Source of the DNA: JBAZDV01 sp041669745 | GTDB lineage: Archaea; Thermoplasmatota; Thermoplasmata; Methanomassiliicoccales; Methanomethylophilaceae | Reading direction: 5' to 3' | Length of the DNA stretch: 7,817 nt | Assembly (NCBI GenBank): GCA_041669745.1 | Contig: JBAYAO010000068.1 | Span: 1-7,817, forward strand | Shown: positions 1 through 5,470 of the stretch, piece by piece | Layout of the letters: every line of letters starts with the position of its first letter | How positions within the stretch are numbered: the first letter of the stretch is position 1 | Made by a program: the position numbers and the translations under genes | The notes under the pieces: model-generated | Seen by the model: the letters and a program-made list of their open reading frames with translations, nothing else | The model's database searches: none | Told to the model about the DNA's origin: nothing

Positions 1-116
1 AAAATACAGCATGGTCTAAAGTACAGAGAATAGTAACCTCTGCAAACACATTAACGATCTATTCGACAGAGGCAACGACCACTGCGATACCGATACAAGT
101 AAAAGTTGTGAGATGA
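1..116 (+). CDS. 3' end of a probable virion structural gene (partial)
   Basis: A frame open from base 3 encodes 37 residues (NTAWSKVQRI...IPIQVKVVR) and stops at TGA 114-116. The other two forward frames have stops within the first 35 bases. The gene ends four bases before the start of the DGR target gene and runs in the same direction, so the two are probably co-transcribed. The fragment is rich in Thr, Val and Ile with alternating polar and hydrophobic residues, as in beta-rich tail or fibre proteins, and its position just before a receptor-binding-type protein fits that. The fragment is too short to name a family. Function is inferred from context only. Confidence 0.6.
   Translation, partial: NTAWSKVQRIVTSANTLTIYSTEATTTAIPIQVKVVR
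108..112 (+). promoter_or_regulatory. Ribosome binding site of the DGR target gene
   Basis: GTGAG lies eight bases before ATG 121. It matches part of the GGTGA(T) core complementary to the 3' end of archaeal 16S rRNA. It sits inside the last codons of the upstream gene, which suggests translational coupling. Confidence 0.4.
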
Positions 117-120
117 AACA

Positions 121-2292
121 ATGGGAGAAGCATTTATAACCAGGAGAGGTGGAAGCGGTGACACTTACTATCTCGATATATACGTAACAGCATCAACAGG
201 AACACCGGACCTGTCGGGTATAGCCGTGACAGCAACATATAGCGGAAGTTCTTATGGTGGAACGACAGACTCAAACGGAAGATGTCAAATACAAGTGTCT
301 AAAAACGTAACATATACCATATCTTGTGCAAAAACATTTTTTGTATTCAGTCCAACATCGCAATCAGCAACGACAACATCAGTCGTTACAGATGTATTTT
401 TTACCTGTTACAAATCACCTACTTACATAGGAACAGCTACGAATACACAGATAAGCGGAAGAACGATCACACTTACTCCGACAACAGGTACAGCAATAAC
501 ACTTACCACAGGAAGTACAGGTGTAACGCCAGAGACCGCATTAACTTTAGGGATGTCATATACGGAGGTGTGTGACTATCCTGACGGATATGGAGTGTCC
601 CCAGAATCTGCAACGATAAGTTCGGCAGTTGCAGGAACGCAGTACACACAATCATTTACAATTCTGAGCAAGCCTACAAGAACAGTGTCCGTTACAGATT
701 CGTCAGGAGGGACGGGTAATGTAGGTCTTACCGTGACATTCACGGCAAGCGATGATACCGTCACTGGTGTAACAGATTCTAGTGGGAACACGACTGTTAC
801 GCTTATGGCAGGTAGAACATATACAGTAAGTGTTGCAGTAGGAGGCACATATTTGAGTGTATCTACACAAAGTGTAACACCTAGTGCGGGAACGACAGGA
901 ACTATTTCGTTTTCAATTGCATTAAAGCCAGTGATTACAGTAACTACATCTGATGAATCGGGGAGCGGTTTTGAATCGGGACGTATCATATCATATACGG
1001 ACGGAACTAATACATATACGGGAGCATCAAATTCAAGCGGAATCGCAACAATCACATGTTCAACATTAGGGACATTTACGGCATCAATGACGAACATTCC
1101 GACCGATGGAGATGTGAGTTTTACTCCAGCATCAGTAACGGTTGAAGGAAATGGGACATATTCTGTAGCCTGCGTAATATCGTTTGGATTTGTATATGGT
1201 GTAAAGATAACAATAGGCGAGAGCGACCCCGCGACAGCGGTAACGTACACAGATAATTGTGCAGGATGGGCACCGATGTCATTTAGTGGAACGACATTCA
1301 GCGTGGGTTCATGGGCTGATGCCAAGATATGGGACTACATCGACCCCGTTGCTTTTGACGGAACAACAGATACATTGTTGAATAAGACGAATCTTGCACA
1401 GGATGTAAATGGAAATACAGTCAGCACGACGACAGATAAGTTCACGCGCATCAAAAAAATGTGGCTGGACATTCACAATGATGGAACATACATCTATGTA
1501 AGAATTTCATCTAGGCAGGCAGACAGTAATTTCTCCGATTGGTCGTTCAGTTACAACGGTACGGTTCAGGAGTGTATGAGAATAGGATGTTATCTGGCGT
1601 ATAATACTTCGAGCAGGACATACTCAAGAACATCTGTAACTCCATCCAATAATGTATCTTTGACCGACTTCATCACATATGCACAGGCACGCGGAACAGG
1701 TTATGATCTGTTCAGATACAATCAGCTGATTCTGATACAGGCATTGTATGTAATAATGTTTAGGAATCTCGACTCCCAGAGTAAACTCGGACAGGGATAT
1801 ACAGGCGGTTCAGCTGTAGTCGGCACAGGTGCAAATAATGCGTTGGTCAATCAGTATGGAATGTATGGTTCTACATTATCGGGAACGGTTCACGTGTCAT
1901 TCCTGTGGATAGAGGATTTCTATGGAAATCTATATCAATGGATTGGCGGAATGGGCTCTACATCGACCAAACAATTGGCGGTGTCTGACAAATCCGCATC
2001 GTCAATATCAGGTTGGGAAACTGCAGAAACAGGTGTGATCTCGGATATCAGCGGATATTTAACACAGGTAGTAGGAACGGCAAAAACGGGGTTCTGTCCA
2101 AAAAAAGCAGGCGGGTCGTCTTCGACATACTATTGCGACTATGGCTATTCGCGTTCGTCTAATTTCCCCTGTTTTGGTGGCCGTTACTCTGATGGTTCCT
2201 ACGCTGGTACGTTCTATTTGGATGTCACTTATCCGGCTACCTATGCGAGCGCGAATGTCGGCTCCCGGTTATCTCATAGTGGGGGGTTATAA
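121..2292 (+). CDS. DGR target: tail-fibre/receptor-binding-like protein with C-type-lectin-like variable domain
   Basis: The 723-residue protein has no signal peptide or membrane segment, as expected of a virion component. Residues about 10-355 form three or four beta-rich Ig/carboxypeptidase-regulatory-like repeats, with recurring T-D-S-(N/S)-G turns at 49-53, 218-222 and 304-307 and F-(T/S)-P strands. From about 356 a second module starts with YGVKI (359-363) and VTYTD, a style common in phage tail proteins. It runs through FLWIEDFYGNLYQWIGG to a Gly/Ser/Asn-rich C-terminus. Residues about 672-718 are encoded by the variable repeat and end in VGSR. In known DGR targets this layout is a formylglycine-enzyme-type C-type lectin fold that displays variable residues for receptor binding. 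The gene ends in tandem stops (TAA TAA). The receptor-binding role is inferred; being the DGR target is shown by the adjacent template. Confidence 0.9.
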   Translation: MGEAFITRRGGSGDTYYLDIYVTASTGTPDLSGIAVTATYSGSSYGGTTDSNGRCQIQVSKNVTYTISCAKTFFVFSPTSQSATTTSVVTDVFFTCYKSPTYIGTATNTQISGRTITLTPTTGTAITLTTGSTGVTPETALTLGMSYTEVCDYPDGYGVSPESATISSAVAGTQYTQSFTILSKPTRTVSVTDSSGGTGNVGLTVTFTASDDTVTGVTDSSGNTTVTLMAGRTYTVSVAVGGTYLSVSTQSVTPSAGTTGTISFSIALKPVITVTTSDESGSGFESGRIISYTDGTNTYTGASNSSGIATITCSTLGTFTASMTNIPTDGDVSFTPASVTVEGNGTYSVACVISFGFVYGVKITIGESDPATAVTYTDNCAGWAPMSFSGTTFSVGSWADAKIWDYIDPVAFDGTTDTLLNKTNLAQDVNGNTVSTTTDKFTRIKKMWLDIHNDGTYIYVRISSRQADSNFSDWSFSYNGTVQECMRIGCYLAYNTSSRTYSRTSVTPSNNVSLTDFITYAQARGTGYDLFRYNQLILIQALYVIMFRNLDSQSKLGQGYTGGSAVVGTGANNALVNQYGMYGSTLSGTVHVSFLWIEDFYGNLYQWIGGMGSTSTKQLAVSDKSASSISGWETAETGVISDISGYLTQVVGTAKTGFCPKKAGGSSSTYYCDYGYSRSSNFPCFGGRYSDGSYAGTFYLDVTYPATYASANVGSRLSHSGGL
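2132..2276 (+). repeat. DGR variable repeat (VR)
   Basis: This is the 3' end of the target gene and aligns without gaps to 2371-2515 at a constant offset of 239. By hand, 121 of 145 positions match. Of 24 mismatches, 21 fall on template adenines (10 to T, 5 to C, 6 to G) out of 41 adenines, and only 3 fall on the 104 other bases. Fifteen residues differ through adenine changes: 672, 674, 676, 678, 684, 688, 691, 694, 699, 701, 703, 704, 708, 710 and 717. Most are Asn codons (AAT/AAC) in the template, and changes at the first two bases of these cannot create stops. The block TGTCGGCTCCCGG (2256-2268) is invariant and sits where the initiation-of-mutagenic-homing (IMH) sequence is expected. Base 2277 may be one further A-to-T change. 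Confidence 0.95.
2256..2268 (+). other. Candidate IMH sequence at the 3' end of VR
   Basis: Thirteen G/C-rich bases are identical in VR and TR (TR copy at 2495-2507). In characterised DGRs a G/C-rich invariant block at the 3' boundary of VR (IMH) marks where cDNA integration begins. Here three more template adenines just downstream are also changed (2269, 2270 and perhaps 2277), so the functional boundary may lie slightly further 3'. Assignment is by position and composition. Confidence 0.5.
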
Positions 2293-2328
2293 TAAAGCGA
2301 AGCGTCTTTACTAACTTGAAAAACCCCC
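2282..2328. other. Inverted repeat just downstream of VR (candidate DGR hairpin/cruciform)
   Basis: GGGGGTT (2282-2288) pairs perfectly with AACCCCC (2322-2328) across a 33-base loop. The loop contains GCGAAGC (2297-2303), a heptamer known to fold as an exceptionally stable DNA mini-hairpin. Some DGRs need a hairpin or cruciform a few bases after IMH for efficient target recognition, and this element lies 13 bases after the candidate IMH. The loop is longer than in the classic examples, so the role is inferred. Confidence 0.4.
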
Positions 2329-2370
2329 TCACATCCAACAATGTGAATTAAACTTAAAGGGCGGTAAGGC

Positions 2371-2515
2371 ATAGCGACAATGGCAATTTGAATTCGTCTA
2401 ATTTCCCCTATTTTGGTGGCAATTACTCTAATGGTTCAAACGCTGGAACGTTCAATTTGAATGTCAATAATTCGGCTACAAATGCGAACGCGAGTGTCGG
2501 CTCCCGGAAATCTCA
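2371..2515 (+). ncRNA. DGR template repeat (TR)
   Basis: This noncoding copy of the VR lies between target and reverse transcriptase. Read in the VR frame it gives an Asn-rich peptide (SDNGN..., NNSATNANAS, VGSR), with AAT/AAC codons at nearly every variable position. No start codon with a ribosome site precedes it in that frame and stops lie just upstream, so it is not a gene. The TR transcript is the template for error-prone reverse transcription, in which adenines are randomised before the cDNA replaces VR. Similarity to VR stops sharply on both sides (before 2371 and after about 2516). The RNA very likely extends further in both directions than the repeat itself. Confidence 0.93.
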
Positions 2516-2657
2516 ATATCTTACGCTTCACCCTTAATTGGGAGAAGAAAGAAAAGACCTTACAGCCATGCCTCTTGGCAAAAAAACACTGAGTACCAAC
2601 CCCTGCTGTTTGGTAAAGATAATTGAAGAACAGCCTAATTCGAGATAAAGGGATAAA
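2516..2657 (+). other. TR-to-RT spacer, probably part of the DGR template RNA
   Basis: No credible open frame is present here. Two hairpins can be drawn: GCCA/TGGC at 2565-2579 with a 7-base loop, followed by seven A, and TACCAA/TTGGTA at 2594-2615 with a 10-base loop. In characterised DGRs the RNA downstream of TR is structured and is needed for priming and reverse transcriptase binding. With 2293-2370, this completes the 365-base gene-free interval, which otherwise holds only the inverted repeat, a possible promoter and the TR. Confidence 0.5.
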
Positions 2658-3680
2658 ATGAAACGCTACGGAAATCTATATTCAAAAATATGCGATAGAG
2701 ATAATATACGTCTTGCGATCAAGAATGCATCAAGAGACCATGCCAAAGACCCCGCTGTAATTCGTATGAGGGAAAATCCCGAACCGTACGTTGAAGCAAT
2801 ACATGAAATGTTGGTGACAAAATCATTTCACCAATCCAGATACCATACAAAGACCATCTACGAACGCGGAAAGTACCGTACTTTAAACTATACACGTACC
2901 TTTCCCGACAGAGTAGTGCAGCACTGTCTTCTACAGGTAGCAGGTCATGCATTAATGGAGACATACATAACAGATTCTTATGCATCAATCCCCCATAAAG
3001 GATTGCATAGGGGATGCAAAAGAGTTAAAGAATGGTTAAATGATGAAAACGGGACTCAATATTGTTTGAAAATGGACGTCAGACATTATTATGATTCTGT
3101 AGATAAAGACCTCTTATTTCAGATGGTTGAACATAAGATAAAATGTAAAGATGCTCTTGCACTATTTGCACAATTCATATATTATGCTCCAGGAACCGGA
3201 ATACCGATAGGAAACTACCTATCACAATTTTTATCTAATTATTATTTATCTGAATTCGATCATTACTGCAAAGAGAAGTTGTCCATAAAATATTATATCA
3301 GATATATGGATGATATCGTTATCTTTGGATATAATAAATCTATTTTGAACAATATCAGAATAATCATTCAAAATAAACTTAAACAATATGGATTAACCTT
3401 GAAACAGAATTATCAAATATTCCCTACCGATTCCAGAGGAGTGGATTTTCTTGGATTTGTATTTAGACATTCATATACAAAAATGCGTAAGAGAGTTAAA
3501 CTTTCGTATATAAAATCTGTAAATAAGATGATATACAATATCAAACATCACATTCAATTGACCACACATATGATATTATCACACACATCCTATGTAGGAA
3601 TTATCGGATGGAGTGACAGTAAGAATTTATATAAAAAATACGATCATAAGTTAGAGGGATATATAATCGAGGCGTACTAA
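2658..3680 (+). CDS. DGR reverse transcriptase
   Basis: The 340-residue protein makes mutagenised cDNA from the TR RNA. RT motifs appear in order: catalytic Asp140 in KMDVRHYYDS, motif 4 as IPIGNYLSQ (182-190; the G-x-x-x-S-Q form is characteristic of DGR enzymes), the active site YMDD (216-219) with catalytic D218 and D219, and VDFLGFVF (262-269) in the palm/thumb boundary. The basic C-terminal part (275-335) would be the thumb. There is no maturase, endonuclease or RNase H domain, and the length is typical of DGR reverse transcriptases. ATG 2658 follows a weak GGGAT site. By eye the gene is richer in A/T than the target and the methyltransferase genes. Context (TR immediately upstream, target beyond it) separates it from retron or group II intron enzymes. 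Confidence 0.95.
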   Translation: MKRYGNLYSKICDRDNIRLAIKNASRDHAKDPAVIRMRENPEPYVEAIHEMLVTKSFHQSRYHTKTIYERGKYRTLNYTRTFPDRVVQHCLLQVAGHALMETYITDSYASIPHKGLHRGCKRVKEWLNDENGTQYCLKMDVRHYYDSVDKDLLFQMVEHKIKCKDALALFAQFIYYAPGTGIPIGNYLSQFLSNYYLSEFDHYCKEKLSIKYYIRYMDDIVIFGYNKSILNNIRIIIQNKLKQYGLTLKQNYQIFPTDSRGVDFLGFVFRHSYTKMRKRVKLSYIKSVNKMIYNIKHHIQLTTHMILSHTSYVGIIGWSDSKNLYKKYDHKLEGYIIEAY

Positions 3681-3681
3681 T

Positions 3682-3900
3682 ATGAAATATAGCACCAACG
3701 TACAATCAGACACAGAACCGCAAATAATTGAACACGCGATGACCCACGTATATGTCAGAACAAACATATCCTCTAAAACAGTAGACGATACTATCATCTG
3801 GACGTATGATGAAGCATCGTTCACAAATGAAGAATACGCATGCATCAGAGCGCAGGCAGTTTTTGCAGAAATTGCATGTATCATTTCTAAAGATGTATAA
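3682..3900 (+). CDS. Small protein of unknown function following the DGR reverse transcriptase
   Basis: The 72-residue acidic protein starts one base after the reverse transcriptase stop, with GAGG (3669-3672) as a possible ribosome site. It has no membrane segment or recognised catalytic motif. The stretch VYVRTNIS...IIWTYDEASFTNEEY resembles in style the small proteins often found beside tail-fibre genes in phages, but I cannot assign a family. It is smaller than, and unlike, the basic helical Avd accessory protein of classical DGRs. Tight spacing suggests co-expression with the reverse transcriptase, so an accessory role in homing and a tail-related role both remain open. Confidence 0.7.
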   Translation: MKYSTNVQSDTEPQIIEHAMTHVYVRTNISSKTVDDTIIWTYDEASFTNEEYACIRAQAVFAEIACIISKDV

Positions 3901-3909
3901 ATACATTTA

Positions 3910-3934
3910 CTGCCTTTGGGCAGGTTTTCTTTTT
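3910..3934 (+). terminator. Hairpin plus T-tract terminator after the DGR operon
   Basis: CTGCC (3910-3914) pairs with GGCAG (3919-3923) around TTTG, followed by GTTTTCTTTTT. It lies just after the stop of the 72-residue gene and before the next promoter. T-rich tracts terminate archaeal transcription too, so the call holds for either domain. Confidence 0.75.
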
Positions 3935-3944
3935 CAATGCAAAG

Positions 3945-3953
3945 TTTTAAATA
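3945..3953 (+). promoter_or_regulatory. Archaeal TATA box for a probably leaderless transcript
   Basis: TTTTAAATA is centred about 32 bases before ATG 3981, which puts the expected start of transcription within a few bases of the start codon. No ribosome site precedes that ATG, which fits a leaderless message. TTTAAATACC recurs before the methyltransferase gene. A TATAAT at 3964-3969 could alternatively be read as a bacterial -10, but no good -35 accompanies it. Confidence 0.6.
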
Positions 3954-3980
3954 CCCTCTATTGTATAATAACTTGATAAC

Positions 3981-4340
3981 ATGGGAATGGATTGCACAGT
4001 TTGCTTTGAGTATAATGAGCCTGATTGTTCTATAGAGAAATATAAATGGCAGCTTATGGGCATTTATCAGACTGGTCGTAATACTTCTTTGTTTCAGATG
4101 ATAATAGAGAGAGCTCACGCAGGATATCCTGATAATGTATCGGAGGACACAGTCGAATATCTTACAGAACACGAGCGTTGGGGAGAATGCTGGCTTTCTT
4201 ATAAAGAGTGGCTTGCATTGCAATCTGAGTTCGCAAGCGAAGATGATTGTATTTTAGATAAGGATTGGAAGTTCATACCTGATTTTTATAAAAAAAGATA
4301 TCAGGAACGTATTCGCATCATCTTTAGATTCGATAATTGA
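3981..4340 (+). CDS. Hypothetical protein, 119 residues
   Basis: I do not recognise this protein. It is acidic and rich in Trp, Tyr and Glu, with MDCTVCFEY at the N-terminus and a basic C-terminal helix (FYKKRYQERIRIIFRF). Cysteines at 5 and 8 form a CxxC pair, but no clear second metal-binding pair follows, so a zinc site is not established. It appears soluble, without signal peptide or membrane segment. It opens a cluster of three small genes behind its own TATA box and would be translated from a leaderless mRNA. An in-frame ATG at 3987 is an alternative start. Confidence 0.7.
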   Translation: MGMDCTVCFEYNEPDCSIEKYKWQLMGIYQTGRNTSLFQMIIERAHAGYPDNVSEDTVEYLTEHERWGECWLSYKEWLALQSEFASEDDCILDKDWKFIPDFYKKRYQERIRIIFRFDN

Positions 4341-4343
4341 GGT

Positions 4344-4613
4344 ATGACATTGTATCAAGACTTTGATAAAATAATTCCATTTTGTATCTCTTTAGTAATC
4401 ACAAGTTCGATCATGATAGGGGTTGCAGTATGGAGCGAATATTGTATCGATGATACTGTGGAAGAAATAACAAATATAGAATACGAAATAGACCAATCTT
4501 TTACAGACCAATACAATAATACGTTCTATCTCGTACATACATCTACCGGTGAAAGATATATTGTGATAACTACTGAAACGAATGTCGTTATTAAGGAATA
4601 CCGGGAGGAATAA
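4344..4613 (+). CDS. Small single-pass membrane protein
   Basis: The 89-residue protein has one clear hydrophobic segment at about residues 11-31 (IIPFCISLVITSSIMIG...), followed by an acidic soluble domain with a strand-rich stretch (TFYLVHTSTGERYIVITTE). The start lies three bases after the previous stop, and GAGGT (4339-4343) abuts the ATG, too close for a normal ribosome site, so coupling to the upstream gene is likely. No family is recognised. The arrangement (N-terminal anchor, small extracytoplasmic or cytoplasmic domain) resembles many unassigned virus membrane proteins. The pairing with the next two-pass protein suggests they act together, but this is inference. Confidence 0.7.
   Translation: MTLYQDFDKIIPFCISLVITSSIMIGVAVWSEYCIDDTVEEITNIEYEIDQSFTDQYNNTFYLVHTSTGERYIVITTETNVVIKEYREE
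4603..4608 (+). promoter_or_regulatory. Ribosome binding site that sets the start of the 58-residue membrane protein
   Basis: GGGAGG lies six bases before ATG 4615 and favours this start over the in-frame ATG at 4582, which would lie inside the upstream gene and lacks a comparable site. Confidence 0.7.
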
Positions 4614-4614
4614 T

Positions 4615-4791
4615 ATGACAATATACGATATAGGGACTATTTTGCTTTTATGTTTTTATGCTTTCACGATAGTGGCATATAATTATAAATGGACAGCAGA
4701 ACTTAAAAGAGATAAAGAGGACGTAATACTTCTTACAGTTATCGGTGCGATCATCATCGTATATATCGCAATATCGCAATATTTATTGTGA
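4615..4791 (+). CDS. Small two-pass membrane protein
   Basis: The 58-residue protein consists almost entirely of two hydrophobic helices, about residues 5-23 (DIGTILLLCFYAFTIVAY) and 37-57 (VILLTVIGAIIIVYIAISQ), joined by a short charged loop (KWTAELKRDKED). The start at 4615 was chosen over 4582 because of the strong GGGAGG site; the longer version would add eleven polar residues. Size and topology would suit a holin or another lysis or envelope protein. Such topology is not diagnostic, and no endolysin is visible in the window. It ends just before a promoter region, so it probably closes this small operon. Confidence 0.7.
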   Translation: MTIYDIGTILLLCFYAFTIVAYNYKWTAELKRDKEDVILLTVIGAIIIVYIAISQYLL

Positions 4792-4804
4792 TAAATATTT
4801 ATAC
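4792..4804 (+). promoter_or_regulatory. Archaeal TATA box before the interrupted zinc-ribbon gene
   Basis: TAAATATTTATAC is centred about 27 bases before ATG 4825, the spacing expected for a TATA box driving a leaderless mRNA. A second A/T-rich box (TTTTAAA, 4805-4811) is too close to the ATG to serve the same start. No ribosome site precedes the ATG. Confidence 0.5.
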
Positions 4805-4824
4805 TTTTAAACCATTTACATTTC

Positions 4825-5433
4825 ATGAATCTTATAGATATCAGTTTTATCGAGAGAGGTTATGCAGAGGTTCTCAAACGTAACGATAAGAATTGGCATT
4901 CAGGCCGCCCTCAGATGTATATGTGAGAGAAGTGCGGAGGAGATTCCAGATGTTATTCTCTTGATGATGAAGGCAGGAACAAAATATACTATGTAAGAGA
5001 GGGGGATGTCGAAAGTTTTGTACTTCATACAGTGGATGATAATGGGAATGTAGCTCATTTCAATATCAGATCGATGTTTGTACAATTCGAGCTTTCAGAC
5101 GGAGATGTTCTATATACACAAGACAAAGAGATAAGCAATCTCAATGGCGCAGTAATATGTGAGAGCGCAGGATTCTCGATATGGCTTGCCAATGGAGTGA
5201 TTTTACGTTTTCCGGTAGAATCTATAAAAGACTCTTCTCCAGAAGTATCAGTCGATGAATTAATAGATGTATGCGGACAGAGATTACTCATGGGTGCGAG
5301 TACAATGATCGAGAATATGTTAGTTCGTCTCAATCCCAGATCTCCTGAGAACGAGGACGATATATACAGGTTGAAGAAAGCTAACGACCTGATACTCGAA
5401 GTCAGAAGAGAGCAGACAGCCTGTTACCTTTAA
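4825..5433 (+). pseudogene. Probable zinc-ribbon protein interrupted by in-frame TGA at 4924-4926 (broken or recoded)
   Basis: One frame of 203 codons runs from ATG 4825, correctly placed behind a TATA box, to TAA 5431, with a single TGA at codon 34. The residues around it read M-Y-M-[TGA]-E-K-C-G-G, so the TGA sits where the first Cys of a CxxC knuckle would be; another Cys is at 43. A single third-base change from TGT or TGC would produce it. Without readthrough, translation gives a 33-residue peptide, and the remainder (from GTG 5032 or ATG 5077) has no evident ribosome site. The C-terminal two-thirds look intact and coding-like, with mixed strands and a charged C-terminal helix. Several other genes here end in TGA, so TGA is a normal stop. 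Options are a recent nonsense mutation, a sequencing error, selenocysteine (UxxC) or natural readthrough. No SECIS element was identified. The product family is otherwise unknown. Confidence 0.6.
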
Positions 5434-5436
5434 ATA
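5428..5436 (+). promoter_or_regulatory. Archaeal TATA box for the methyltransferase operon
   Basis: CTTTAAATA, continuing as CCTGG, repeats the TTTAAATACC motif seen at 3946-3955. It overlaps the stop codon of the preceding gene (5431-5433). Transcription would start near 5457-5461, leaving a leader of about 10-14 bases that contains the AAGGA ribosome site (5459-5463) before ATG 5471. Confidence 0.6.
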
Positions 5437-5470
5437 CCTGGTATGACATATAGGTGTAGAAGGAAAGCAA

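Noticed and set aside
576..1325. 249-residue open frame on the - strand inside the target gene
   Set aside because: It lies wholly within the well-supported target protein and has a repetitive Val/Pro/Thr composition that mirrors the Thr/Ser-rich sense strand. No ribosome site or promoter was seen, so it is a shadow frame.
2282..2328. Intrinsic terminator for the target gene
   Set aside because: The stem is present but the loop is 33 bases and the sequence after it (TCACATCC) has no T-tract. A DGR-related structure or chance is more likely.
3964..3969. Bacterial -10 box TATAAT
   Set aside because: No credible -35 lies 16-18 bases upstream, while a recurring archaeal-type TATA box is correctly spaced. 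Kept only as an alternative.
3651..4223. 190-residue open frame on the - strand across the RT end, the 72-residue gene and the 119-residue gene
   Set aside because: It runs antisense through three sense genes, a terminator hairpin and a promoter, and its composition is irregular and Cys/Ile/Ser-rich, so it is a shadow.
4825..4926. Separate 33-residue gene ending at TGA 4924
   Set aside because: The frame continues in phase for another 168 codons with protein-like sequence and a CxxC spanning the TGA, so one interrupted gene explains the region better.
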